A stretch of DNA of 64,000 bases from CAWELS01 sp964468205. Lineage in GTDB: Bacteria > Acidobacteriota > Terriglobia > Bryobacterales > Bryobacteraceae. The translations under genes and the position numbers were made by a program. The DNA lies in NCBI GenBank assembly GCA_964468205.1, contig CAYXVG010000034.1, positions 11,570 through 75,569 on the forward strand, given 5' to 3'. The notes beneath the pieces were generated by a model. That model was not told where the DNA came from and searched no databases. It saw nothing but the letters and a program-made list of their open reading frames with translations. Numbering within the stretch: the first letter of the stretch is position 1; each line of letters starts with the position of its first letter. Below, one piece after another: positions 25,457 to 34,167 of this stretch.

Positions 25457-27091
25457 CTAGACGTTCTTGACCGGCCTCACGATTCCTCCTGGAGCATCGA
25501 ATCGGTGACGCTGCGCTTGCCACTCAGCCTGGCCGTATTCGGCAAGCCCCACCGAGCCGCTCATCTTGTCGCCCGAAACCTCGCCCTCGAACTCGTAGAT
25601 GAGCCGCGTGCCCTCGTACTTCTGCGAACTGCGAAAGGAGACCCGGTTGCCTTCAACGTAACCGCGCAGGTGGCCGGCCAGCGTCTCACCGGTGTGAGTG
25701 CCAACCAGGTCCCCCTCGGACTGTTCAAAGACGAGCGTATGGCCGGCTTCGCCAAGGAAGAATTTCAGATGCAAATCCCACTGGCCTGCAATCCGCGCCG
25801 GGGCGCCGGCGGGCGATTCCGGCTTCACCTGTGGCGGACTGGAAAGCAGCGCCTGCATCCGTTTGGCGGCGATCTCCGCGTCTCCAGGATTCATCATGTA
25901 CGGCATGATGGTGGCGCTGCTCTCCGCGCCGCTACGACGGTCTCCAGTGGCCCCTCCAAGAATGATGCGCGGTTCGCCGTCGAGCAGAAGCCGCTCGAGC
26001 TCAGTACCGGTAATACCGATTCGTTTGCCGTCCCATTCGATCCGTAGCCTTGGGGAGCGGTTCGAAAGGCTATTGGGCAGCAGAATTTCGGTCGTGACGC
26101 CATCGACTTTGGTCACGCGCTTGGAAATCGTATCGAGCCAAGACTCCCACTGCTTCCACTCCGCATCGTGATCCCGCTTCACCCAGAGCTCCACGGCCGC
26201 CAGCATGCCCATCACCTCTTCCTTGCCGACTTTCATCGATCGCCCAAAGGCGTGGTGCGGAGCACTGTGCAGCCACGCTGCCTGCAAAAGGTCCTTCCGT
26301 CCGAGCAACAATCCGGCGCACTGAGGACCGCGCAGGCACTTGCCGCCGCTGTAGCCCACCATGTCGGCGCCCTGCTCGAGGTGCGGGTTGGGAATGATAA
26401 GGTGTTCGGCCGCGGCGTCTACCAGCAACGGTACTCCGTGGCGGCGGCTGAGCCGCGCGACCGGCTCCACACCGAGCGGCCCATCATCTCCAGGACCGCC
26501 GAGGATCATCACCATTGCGGTTTTGTCGTTGAACGCCTGCTCGCACTCCTCAATACTGTTGACTTCCACGATCCGCACGCCCAGCATTCGCGCGGCGTGG
26601 TCATACACGTTGCGCGAGTAGCGCGGCATGATGACCTCGTCCTTGAGGCCGTCGAGGTATGGCAGGCGTTGGAGCTTCTCCGGATCGGCGCCGGCGATGC
26701 AGGCGGCGGTTGCGTGGGTGATCGCCGCGGCGCACCCAGCCGTTACGATTCCCCATTCGGCCTGCGTCAACTCCGCCAGACGCTTTCCGACGGCGTCCAT
26801 CAACTCGTCGAGGTGGACGTAGTGCCGGGAGGCATCCTCCATGGCTTGCTTCACCTCGGGCAGCATCAACGATCCGCCGATGATGGTAAACGTCCCTTTG
26901 CAGTTGATTACCGGGCGCACGCCGATCGACTGGTAGATTTCTGGGCCATACCGCAACGGTTCCGCGGCCGAGCGACGGTTTCCTGCCGCCATCCCGGCGA
27001 GCACGGCCAGGCCTCCGCGGCCGAAGAGTTGGCGGCGGTTGATTCCTTGTAGACTTCGGTCCAAATAACTCTTGAAAGGATGGGTGGGCAT
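25457..27091 (-). CDS. Exported SelA/DgaE-like PLP enzyme with C-terminal beta domain
   Basis: ATG at 27091 has GGAGG 5 bases upstream. 544 aa. A Tat leader (INRRQLFGRGGLAVLAGMAAG) precedes a fold-type I PLP domain of the SelA / D-glucosaminate-6-phosphate ammonia-lyase group; the PLP lysine is in GYSGGKCLRGPQ and the Asp partner in VPLLVDAAAEHL. After about residue 440 an extra domain of about 100 residues begins (IAGQWDLHLKFFLGEAGH), rich in beta strands and lipocalin-like. The role is probably ammonia elimination or another amino-acid/amino-sugar-acid reaction, not selenocysteine synthesis: no other selenium genes are near. Export of a PLP enzyme is uncommon. Confidence 0.8.
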   Translation of the reverse strand: MPTHPFKSYLDRSLQGINRRQLFGRGGLAVLAGMAAGNRRSAAEPLRYGPEIYQSIGVRPVINCKGTFTIIGGSLMLPEVKQAMEDASRHYVHLDELMDAVGKRLAELTQAEWGIVTAGCAAAITHATAACIAGADPEKLQRLPYLDGLKDEVIMPRYSRNVYDHAARMLGVRIVEVNSIEECEQAFNDKTAMVMILGGPGDDGPLGVEPVARLSRRHGVPLLVDAAAEHLIIPNPHLEQGADMVGYSGGKCLRGPQCAGLLLGRKDLLQAAWLHSAPHHAFGRSMKVGKEEVMGMLAAVELWVKRDHDAEWKQWESWLDTISKRVTKVDGVTTEILLPNSLSNRSPRLRIEWDGKRIGITGTELERLLLDGEPRIILGGATGDRRSGAESSATIMPYMMNPGDAEIAAKRMQALLSSPPQVKPESPAGAPARIAGQWDLHLKFFLGEAGHTLVFEQSEGDLVGTHTGETLAGHLRGYVEGNRVSFRSSQKYEGTRLIYEFEGEVSGDKMSGSVGLAEYGQAEWQAQRHRFDAPGGIVRPVKNV

Positions 27092-27180
27092 CGTTTCCTC
27101 CACAGTCCTAGCTGGTTATGAGAGTACTCCCTCTCCCGGCCGGAATCAATCCCGCAGTAAGATCCCGCGGTAAGATCACG

Positions 27181-28722
27181 CTAGCGAAGCCCATAGAGAT
27201 CAGGCCGGGCGTGACGGTACTCAAACCGTTTCGGGTTCACCGCGGTCAGACCTGGCGTGTCCACCTCGATGATTGTTCCCGCGATCGGCTCATAGGCCGC
27301 CCGGTATGCTACGGCGGCCTTCACGACGAGGATGTGCTGCCTTTCCGGCGCAATCCCGGCGCTCGTGAGTTGTCCCAGGCTGAACGGGGTATGCCGCTTG
27401 CTGTTCACGAGCACGATCTTGGGCAGATCGGGTGTCGAACCCTCCGCATGGATCACCGCCGTAAGCCCCTGATCCAGATAGCGGCGGCCTCCGTGACGGA
27501 CCGCTGTCTCGACGTAGGCGCCGTCATAGATGAGCTGGACCGTGCCGCGGATTCTCACCGGCTCGCCGTGCAGCTTGTCCGTCTTGCCTCCCACCGGAGC
27601 GTCAAAACTGCCGCCAATACCGGCGCTCACCGCCAGCCGGACCGCGGCCGGGTCATACATCGCAACCGCATACCCGGCGGCTCCCTGTTTGACGAGCTGT
27701 TCCAGCATGAAGGTGCTGTCGCCGGCGGACCCGCCGCCAATGTTGTCCCCCATCTCGACCAGCACCACCGGCTTCTTCGCAGCCCGCATCGCGCGCCCCA
27801 CCGCTTCGGCCGCGTCCGGAAGATCCAGCTTCATGACGTGCCGGTGCTCCCACATCATGCCGGCCAGGCGCTTCGCCTCCCGCCTTGCCAGTTCGGGGTC
27901 GTTGTCGGTGACCACCACCACGCTCGGGCCCATCTGGGGCACATCGGCATACTGGTATCCGACGGGAACGCTCACGCCGAGAATCTTCGGATTCTCTTTT
28001 TCCAGACGGCGTGCCTCCTCGACCAACGGGCGCATCGGCTCACTCTTCGTGTTGTGGTAGAGGATGTTGTAGAGCAGAGGGGGCTTCTCAATCGCCTGCG
28101 CCGGCTTCACTCCGCCGTGAACGACTTTCGCCATGATATCGGCGGCGTGATTGCCGCGCTCGCGCTGGTCGATGTGCGGCACTTCCTTGTACAGGATCAG
28201 CGCCGTTGAAAGCTCCACCTCTTCGGGGGCGACGTTGGCGTGAGCGTCGTGGGTGACCACGATCGGCAACTCATTGCCAAGCGCCCGCCGCAGCCGCCGC
28301 AGAACCTCCGCGTCGCCGGCCGGGTGGCTCTCGACGACCATCGCTCCATGCAGAGCCATCAGAACGCCGTCCAGCGGCTGAGCGTTTTCGAGGCGCTCGA
28401 TCAACTCCGCAGTCAGAGTGTCGAACGCGTGGTCCGTCACCGGGCCAGAGGGCGTAGCCCCGGCAACAATCGTGGGGATCAGCTCGAACCCATGGCGCTC
28501 AGCGCCTTCGATGAAGCCGCCGACCTCGTGCGCCGACGCTGCAAACTCCGTGGAGATTTCATCGCCGCGGCGGATCATACGGGCCAAGAAATCATCGAGG
28601 CTCGTCTTGTCGCTCGAGAACGTATTGGATTCATGCAGAATCCCGCCGATAGCGATCCGAGGTTTGCGAGTCTGGCCGCTGAGAACCAGTGCGGCCATCA
28701 AGAGGACCAGGAAGATCTTCAT
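27181..28722 (-). CDS. M81 family metallopeptidase, MlrC-like, exported
   Basis: 513 aa with a Sec signal (MKIFLVLLMAALVLSGQ). N-terminal DUF1485/MlrC domain starts RIAIGGILHESNTFS; metal-binding segments include VLMALHGAMVVE and VVTHDAHANV, and the C-terminal MlrC domain has VLVEMGDNIGGGSAGD. MlrC was named for the last step of microcystin degradation, but the family is widespread and most members probably hydrolyse other peptides or amides. It lies 89 bases upstream of the PLP gene on the same strand and is divergent from the RidA operon. Confidence 0.88.
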   Translation of the reverse strand: MKIFLVLLMAALVLSGQTRKPRIAIGGILHESNTFSSDKTSLDDFLARMIRRGDEISTEFAASAHEVGGFIEGAERHGFELIPTIVAGATPSGPVTDHAFDTLTAELIERLENAQPLDGVLMALHGAMVVESHPAGDAEVLRRLRRALGNELPIVVTHDAHANVAPEEVELSTALILYKEVPHIDQRERGNHAADIMAKVVHGGVKPAQAIEKPPLLYNILYHNTKSEPMRPLVEEARRLEKENPKILGVSVPVGYQYADVPQMGPSVVVVTDNDPELARREAKRLAGMMWEHRHVMKLDLPDAAEAVGRAMRAAKKPVVLVEMGDNIGGGSAGDSTFMLEQLVKQGAAGYAVAMYDPAAVRLAVSAGIGGSFDAPVGGKTDKLHGEPVRIRGTVQLIYDGAYVETAVRHGGRRYLDQGLTAVIHAEGSTPDLPKIVLVNSKRHTPFSLGQLTSAGIAPERQHILVVKAAVAYRAAYEPIAGTIIEVDTPGLTAVNPKRFEYRHARPDLYGLR

Positions 28723-28764
28723 AACCGGCTTCCTCAGCAGAGAGGCGTATCAGCCCCATCGAAT

Positions 28765-28790
28765 ACGATACCAACTACCACTATCGTGGT
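28765..28790. promoter_or_regulatory. Inverted repeats in the MlrC/RidA divergent promoter region
   Basis: ACCAC and GTGGT (28777-28781 and 28786-28790) form a perfect inverted repeat around TATC, and ACGATA (28765-28770) pairs with TATCGT (28782-28787) as an interleaved second repeat. The site lies in the 198-base region between two divergent genes, where a shared operator would be expected. No regulator is encoded next to it. Confidence 0.4.
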
Positions 28791-28920
28791 CCGAGAACAT
28801 TCGGTCGCGGATCGAAATAAACCGTGAAGAGGAGGGCCATTGTTTGCTACGATCCCTGAGGGCGCTTCCGATAGCGCCGTCGAGAACGGAACCAACTTGA
28901 TTCGAGGAAGGGAGGGAAGG

Positions 28921-29379
28921 ATGCCGGAACAAGAGAATCCCCGCAGAAAGTTTCTATCGGACGCCGCGCGAATGGGTGGCGCCGCCGGCGCGGCTGCTTT
29001 GGCCTTCGCGGTCCCGTCCGCCGCGGCGGGGGGCAAAATCGAAAAGACGCCCGCCGGGCTCCGGATAGGCAATCTTATCTTTACGTCAGGCCTTACCGGC
29101 GTCGCCGAAGGCGATTTCGGCGGCACTATCGAGGAGCAGACCCGAATGACGCTCGAGGCGCATAAGCGGAACCTCGAGGCGGCCGGGACATCGCTCGATA
29201 ACGTGCTCAAAGTGGTCGTCTACATGGCGGACATCAAGGTGGAAAAACCGGCGATGAACAAAGTCTACGGCGAGTTCTTCACCGGGCCTGTTAGACCATC
29301 GCGATCCGCTGTCGGCGTCGAGTTTCCCGACGCGAAGACCAAAGTTGAGATCGAGATGATTGCCTGGACGCCTGAGTGA
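28921..29379 (+). CDS. Exported RidA family protein
   Basis: 152 aa from the Met of MPEQENPRR, which follows GGGAAGG; an in-frame start at 28840 is less likely. A Tat-like leader (NPRRKFLSDAARMGGAAGAAA) precedes the YjgF/RidA chorismate-mutase-like fold: GNLIFTSGLTG, EEQTRMTLEAHKRNLEAAG, the imine-binding Arg in GPVRPSRSAVG, and KVEIEMIAW. RidA hydrolyses reactive imines formed by PLP enzymes. An exported RidA near an exported PLP enzyme (25457) suggests both act outside the cytoplasm. Its stop overlaps the next start (TGATG). Confidence 0.88.
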   Translation: MPEQENPRRKFLSDAARMGGAAGAAALAFAVPSAAAGGKIEKTPAGLRIGNLIFTSGLTGVAEGDFGGTIEEQTRMTLEAHKRNLEAAGTSLDNVLKVVVYMADIKVEKPAMNKVYGEFFTGPVRPSRSAVGVEFPDAKTKVEIEMIAWTPE

Positions 29380-30644
29380 TGCTCACAGTGAAAACGCTGC
29401 TACTCGCCGGCCTTCTGTCCGCCCTGGCGCTGGCAGCGCAAGACTACGATTTGATCATTAAGGGCGGGCACGTGATTGATCCGCGCAACGGCATCGACCG
29501 GCCGATGGATGTCGCGGTCCGCGGCGGGCGTATCGCGGCCGTTGCCCCCGGGATTGACGGGACAGCCGGCAAGACGATCGACGCGGCCGGGCTGTATGTG
29601 ACGCCCGGACTGATCGATATCCACGTCCACGTCTACGCCGGCACAGGAGAGCGTGGTTCCTACGCCGGCGACAACTCCGTCTATCCCGATGACCACTGCC
29701 TCCGCTCCGGCGTCACGACGGCCGTGGACGCCGGCGGGGCCGGCTGGACCAACTTCCACGACTTCAAGGACCGCATCATTGACCGCTCCATCACGCGCGT
29801 GCTCGCCTTCATCAACATAGTGGGGAAGGGAATGCGCGGCGGTCCGCTCGAACAGGATCTCAACGATATGCAGCCCGTCCCGACGGCCTGGGCCGCAAAA
29901 CAATATCCTGAGATCATTGTTGGAGTCAAAACGGCTCACTACATGGGCCCCGAGTGGGAACCGGTGGACCGTTCCGTAGAAGCAGCCTCGATGTTCGGTG
30001 GCATGGTCATGGTCGACTTCGGCGGTTGCCGCGACTGCGAATCCTCCTCTGTGTTCCACCCCGCTCGCCCGTTCAAGGACCTGGTCACGAGACACCTTCG
30101 GGGCGGTGATATCTACACCCACGCTTACCTCGGGCGCGTTCCCTGGTTCGATGACAACGGCAAAGTGAACCAGTTTTTCCACGAAGCACGGAAGCGGGGC
30201 GTGATCTTCGACGTCGGCCACGGCGGCGGCAGCTTCTGGTGGAACAACGCCATACCCGCGACGCGGCAGGGCTTCTGGCCCGACACTATCTCCACGGATC
30301 TGCACATCAGCTCCATGCGCAAGGGGATGAAGGACATGCTCAATGTAATGTCGAAGTTCCTGAACCTTGGCGCACCGCTGGCCGAGGTGATTCGCATGTC
30401 AACCGACAAGCCCGCACAGGTCATCAACCGCCAGGATTTTGGCCACCTCAGTGCTGGTGCGGTCGCCGACATCGCCGTGCTGGGCGTTCAGAAGGGCCAG
30501 TTCGGCTTCCTCGACGTAAACGACGCGGTCCTGGAAGGCGACCGCAAGTTCGTCTGTGAGTTGACAATTCGCGAAGGCCGCGTCGTCTACGACCTCAACG
30601 GTCTCGCCGGCCAGCCTTGGGAGGAGCACTACAAGAAGCGTTAG
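29379..30644 (+). CDS. Exported amidohydrolase/deacetylase, EF0837-type
   Basis: 421 aa from the ATG overlapping the RidA stop. Sec signal LLLAGLLSALALAAQ. Amidohydrolase-superfamily TIM barrel: HxH in IDIHVHVYAG, the carboxylated Lys candidate in IIVGVKTAHYMG, later His in YTHAYLG and DVGHGGGSFW, and the final Asp in ISTDLHIS. This subgroup (dihydroorotase-like, EF_0837) is known as an N-acyl amino acid or N-acyl sugar-acid deacetylase-like family and is often next to DgaE-like PLP genes in other bacteria. Second gene in the RidA operon. Confidence 0.85.
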   Translation: MLTVKTLLLAGLLSALALAAQDYDLIIKGGHVIDPRNGIDRPMDVAVRGGRIAAVAPGIDGTAGKTIDAAGLYVTPGLIDIHVHVYAGTGERGSYAGDNSVYPDDHCLRSGVTTAVDAGGAGWTNFHDFKDRIIDRSITRVLAFINIVGKGMRGGPLEQDLNDMQPVPTAWAAKQYPEIIVGVKTAHYMGPEWEPVDRSVEAASMFGGMVMVDFGGCRDCESSSVFHPARPFKDLVTRHLRGGDIYTHAYLGRVPWFDDNGKVNQFFHEARKRGVIFDVGHGGGSFWWNNAIPATRQGFWPDTISTDLHISSMRKGMKDMLNVMSKFLNLGAPLAEVIRMSTDKPAQVINRQDFGHLSAGAVADIAVLGVQKGQFGFLDVNDAVLEGDRKFVCELTIREGRVVYDLNGLAGQPWEEHYKKR

Positions 30645-30653
30645 GCCCGCGAC

Positions 30654-31313
30654 ATGGATCGACAACTCGAACTGCTGGACATCATCGAGCGCGGCCTCTA
30701 TACGGCGGTCCTCTGCGATTCGCTGGACGAGCTGGGCCTGCGTAATCAAGCCATGCGGGAGAACCTGCGCCCCGTCTATCCGGATGCTTCGACCGCCGGC
30801 TGGGCGCGGACCATCTCGTGCATTGACCAATACCATGTACCGGATGACCCATACGGCAAGGAAATCGAGGCTGTTGACTCCCTTCTCGAGGGAGAAGTGG
30901 CCGTGGTTGCCACCGGCGGGTCGATTCGGAACGCCCCGTGGGGAGAACTGCTGTCCACTGCGGCTAAGGTGCGTGGGGCAAGAGGCGCTGTCGTCGATGG
31001 CCTTGTTCGGGATGTGAAGAAGATCGAGAGCATCCCGTTTCCGGTCTTCGCCGCCGGCATCAAGCCCGTCGATTCCATGGGGCGGGGAATCGTGATGGAC
31101 TATAATCTCCCGGTGGAGTGTGGCGGTGTGCCGGTGTCGCCGGGCGATCTTGTGGTCGCTGACTCGGACGGAATCGTCGTCGTTCCGGCCGCGGCCGTTG
31201 AGGATGCAATCCGCCTTGCGACCGATAAGGTCAACCGCGAAAACCGGACGCGCGACGAACTCCGCCAGGGCGCATACCTGCGGGACGTATATCGAAAGTA
31301 CGGCGTACTGTAG
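30654..31313 (+). CDS. RraA family protein (HMG aldolase-like)
   Basis: 219 aa, 9 bases after the amidohydrolase. The signature GARGAVVDGLVRDVKKIE contains the G-x-x-G-x5-D-G-x-x-R-D pattern of 4-hydroxy-4-methyl-2-oxoglutarate/oxaloacetate aldolases, in which Arg and Asp bind pyruvate and metal. Family members that are not aldolases bind RNase E, but those are proteobacterial. No signal peptide, so cytoplasmic. It probably cleaves a 2-oxo-4-hydroxy acid or decarboxylates oxaloacetate; substrate unknown. Confidence 0.85.
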   Translation: MDRQLELLDIIERGLYTAVLCDSLDELGLRNQAMRENLRPVYPDASTAGWARTISCIDQYHVPDDPYGKEIEAVDSLLEGEVAVVATGGSIRNAPWGELLSTAAKVRGARGAVVDGLVRDVKKIESIPFPVFAAGIKPVDSMGRGIVMDYNLPVECGGVPVSPGDLVVADSDGIVVVPAAAVEDAIRLATDKVNRENRTRDELRQGAYLRDVYRKYGVL

Positions 31314-31345
31314 CGAAGGACCTGGTATGCCGGAAGGAGTGGTTC

Positions 31346-32848
31346 ATGCCCATACGAGCTGCCGCTATCGCGTGTCTGGCCGCGGTCGCGCTACTGGGCG
31401 CCTCTGGCGTTGAACAGGGACCGAAGGACTCCGGACCCTCCGGATTGCTCGCCGGCGTGGCTCGCGCGGACATTAGCCCGCCAGCCGGCATCGCCCAGAT
31501 GAACTGGGGATCGCAGACGCACATCGAGTCGGCGGGCAACGACCCGCTGCGCATGACCGCCACAGCGCTTGTCCTCTCCGACGGCACTGCGAAGTTCGCC
31601 ATGGTGGACATCGATTGCCTTGCGGTCAGAGGTCTCGAACCGGCCATCGAACGCGCCGCGGAGAAGGCCGGAATCCCCGCCGCTCACATCCGGCTCGCGG
31701 CCAGCCACACGCACGCTGGACCGGCTGTCTCCGCCGCGAAGGGACCGCCGGGCGTGGACCTCGCTCCCTACCGGAAAGCCGCTGAACAGCACCGGCGGCA
31801 AGTCATCGACAGAATTGCCGGCGCGATTGTCGAGGCCGGCTCGCGGCTCCAACCGGTTCACCTGGGAGGCCGGAGCGGGTTGGGGACAATCAACATCAAC
31901 CGCAGGGTGCGGGCGGCCGCCGGGAATCCGCCGGCGGTCGGCCGTAACCCGGATGGTTTCGTTGATCGGGAACTCGTAGTCTTCCGGATTGACGACGCGC
32001 AGGGCCGGCCGCTGGCAATCCTCACCAACTTCCAGTGCCACGGGACCGTGCTGGCCTACGAGAACAAGATCATTTCGCCCGACTGGATCGGCATGACGCG
32101 CAAAGTAGTGGAGGAGGCTTTCCCGGGCGCCCTCTGTCTCTTCTTCCAGGGAGCGGCCGGCGACCAAGGGCCGGTCGAGGGCTTCACCGGAGACCTCTCT
32201 GTCGCCAGGCGTCTTGGCGCTATACTCGGCCATCAGGCCGTCGCCCTGGCTCTCCAGACCGACACCGTGAGGCGGGAGCCGGTCTTCGAGGGCTTCGTCG
32301 AATCCACCGCCTACCAGGCAAAGCAGCACTGGCGCGTGAAGGGTCCGCGCGATGCAACTCTTCGCTTCGCGTCAACCGTTGTCGAAGTTCCCCGCCACCA
32401 GTATTCGAGCCGCGAGATCGCGGCGATGGAGAAACGGCTCGACGAGGCAAGCAACCAACTCCAAGTGGCACGCGCGGACCGGGATTCGTGGAAGGAGTAC
32501 CAGGCCGCGGCCCGCGTCCGCCGCTTTTCAGACCTTCTGGAAGAATGGAGGCAGCCGGCCGATCCGTCTCCTCTGCGCATCGAGATAGAAGCTCTGCGTA
32601 TCGGCAGCCAGGCCATCGTCGCCATGCCTGGAGAGCCGTTCGCCGCAATCGGCGCCGCCGTCAAGAAGGCTTCCCCATTCGACAACACGATGTTCTGCGG
32701 TTACTCGGACGGCATCGGCGGCGACTACCTGCCCACCAGCGATGAATATCAGCACGGCGGCTATGAAGTGGAGCGAAGCCCCTACGGAACGGGCGCGGAT
32801 GAGACTGTCATCGCGGCCGCGATCGACCTGCTCCAAAGACTCCGGTAA
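31346..32848 (+). CDS. Neutral/alkaline ceramidase-like secreted hydrolase (N-terminal domain type)
   Basis: 500 aa; SD AAGGAG precedes the ATG. Sec signal AAAIACLAAVALLGASG. Matches the neutral/alkaline ceramidase N-terminal domain: AGVARADISPPAGIAQMNWG, DCLAVRG, LAASHTHAGPA with the zinc His pair, ILTNFQCHGTV, and FFQGAAGDQGP. Only this domain is recognisable; the C-terminal Ig-like domain of true ceramidases is not obvious. Many bacterial homologues are annotated this way without proven ceramide activity, and an N-acyl hydrolase acting on another amide is equally possible. Last gene of the RidA operon. Confidence 0.82.
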   Translation: MPIRAAAIACLAAVALLGASGVEQGPKDSGPSGLLAGVARADISPPAGIAQMNWGSQTHIESAGNDPLRMTATALVLSDGTAKFAMVDIDCLAVRGLEPAIERAAEKAGIPAAHIRLAASHTHAGPAVSAAKGPPGVDLAPYRKAAEQHRRQVIDRIAGAIVEAGSRLQPVHLGGRSGLGTININRRVRAAAGNPPAVGRNPDGFVDRELVVFRIDDAQGRPLAILTNFQCHGTVLAYENKIISPDWIGMTRKVVEEAFPGALCLFFQGAAGDQGPVEGFTGDLSVARRLGAILGHQAVALALQTDTVRREPVFEGFVESTAYQAKQHWRVKGPRDATLRFASTVVEVPRHQYSSREIAAMEKRLDEASNQLQVARADRDSWKEYQAAARVRRFSDLLEEWRQPADPSPLRIEIEALRIGSQAIVAMPGEPFAAIGAAVKKASPFDNTMFCGYSDGIGGDYLPTSDEYQHGGYEVERSPYGTGADETVIAAAIDLLQRLR

Positions 32849-32875
32849 CTCAGCGCCGGGCGTTTTCAGCGGCCG

Positions 32876-34156
32876 CTATAGACGGTAGCGGTCATAATCG
32901 AATGGCTCGTTGACGAGGTGATAGAGCGGTTCACCCTCTTGCTGGAGGTAGTAGGTTTTCAGCGGTGTGCGCGGGAAATCGGTCAGCTTCCGCGGCACGG
33001 CCTTCCCGCCGGTCCACTCGTAGATCGGGATTTCCCATGGATTGAAGGTATCGGAGAGTCCGCGTTCCTTGGCGATTCGATAAAGGTTGATGTTGCCGGG
33101 TTCGTGGCCCGCCAGGTAGAGCCCGACCACGTCGAGCCGGAACTTGTCCTTGCCGAACAAAACGAGGTTGGCGAGATGGTCGTCGCCCACGCCGAAACCG
33201 TCACCGTCTCTTCCATAGATGCCTTCGATCATCGCCAGTCCGGTCTTCAAAACACTCTGGTGGTCGCAGGTCTTCTGAGCCCAAATCTCCTGGCGGATTG
33301 GACTCAACTCGGCTTGGCTGTCATAGCGCGCGTAGTTCATTCGCTTGTGGTTCTCGAAGTACCGGTTCACCCTCGACTCAACCTCGGGATGAATATCGGG
33401 CTTCATGAAACCCGGCACTCCGGTCACCATGCGCCATCCGGAACAGAAGCGGACGTAGGGAACAACCACCAGCCCCTGCTCGTTCTTCACGGACTGGGTG
33501 AGGCACATGCCATGCGCTTTCCATTTGGCGATGTTCAGCAGCCACGTGTCCGGTTCATTAACCGGGGCGTAATGGGGAATGCGGGAGTAGACGACGGAGT
33601 CGGGAACTTCTGACCAGTTGACTCCATACCCATACCGGAAGTGGCGTTCCCGCCGCTCCGGCTCGTTCATCTCCACCCCGAGCCGCTCGTTGATGTCGAC
33701 GAAGCCGCGAAAGTTCCAGCCGCGGAAGTTGTTTGCCTCGATGCAGTGGAAACGCTTCAGTCCCAACTCCTGGAGACCCATGACCAGACCTTCATAGAAC
33801 TGCGGGTCAGTTCCGGTACCCCAATTCTCCTCATCCGGCCGGTCTTTTGAGCGGACGCTGGTAATGTTCGGCTTCAGGATAACGCGGTGAGTAACCGGCA
33901 CGCCCCGCTCCTCGAGGGGTACGAAGATTTCCCGCGCCAACGAAAGACCTTCGGCGCGTTTCTCGCGTGTCGCCATCTTATGGGGCACTCCGGTTCGGCG
34001 TATGAAAACCGCCCTGTGATTCTCTTCGATGAACGGGTGTACCCCGAAGAAAGGTTTGGGTATCCGGACCGGCGCGGCTGCCAGATTCGCGCCAGCCGCC
34101 CACCCAGCGGCCGTCAGCAGGCCCGATCTCACAAAATCTCGGCGAGTGGCCGTCAT
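32876..34156 (-). CDS. Tat-exported DUF362 domain protein
   Basis: Start at 34156 (MTATRRDFVRS) chosen for the Tat motif and GGGAAGC just upstream; the frame extends further into the neighbouring gene without support. 426 aa. The DUF362 core includes THRVILKPNITSV, FHCIEANNFRGW, LLNIAKWKAHGMCLTQSVKN and IYGRDGDGFGVGDDHLANLV. The function of DUF362 proteins is unsettled; some carry Fe-S domains, but no cysteine cluster is present here. It lies 11 bases after an unknown gene on the same strand, probably one transcript. Confidence 0.85.
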   Translation of the reverse strand: MTATRRDFVRSGLLTAAGWAAGANLAAAPVRIPKPFFGVHPFIEENHRAVFIRRTGVPHKMATREKRAEGLSLAREIFVPLEERGVPVTHRVILKPNITSVRSKDRPDEENWGTGTDPQFYEGLVMGLQELGLKRFHCIEANNFRGWNFRGFVDINERLGVEMNEPERRERHFRYGYGVNWSEVPDSVVYSRIPHYAPVNEPDTWLLNIAKWKAHGMCLTQSVKNEQGLVVVPYVRFCSGWRMVTGVPGFMKPDIHPEVESRVNRYFENHKRMNYARYDSQAELSPIRQEIWAQKTCDHQSVLKTGLAMIEGIYGRDGDGFGVGDDHLANLVLFGKDKFRLDVVGLYLAGHEPGNINLYRIAKERGLSDTFNPWEIPIYEWTGGKAVPRKLTDFPRTPLKTYYLQQEGEPLYHLVNEPFDYDRYRL

Positions 34157-34167
34157 TGTTGCTTCCC

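Noticed and set aside
24644..26047. 467-residue plus-strand frame across dhaK and the PLP gene
   Set aside because: Antisense to dhaK and spans two real genes and their gap.
25457..27091. Selenocysteine synthase (SelA) as the identity of the PLP protein
   Set aside because: It has a Tat leader and an added domain and no selB, selC or selD is nearby; a DgaE-like role fits better.
27160..27181. Direct repeat GTAAGATC x2 before the MlrC gene stop
   Set aside because: Short, lies between same-strand genes and has no clear promoter relation; probably chance.
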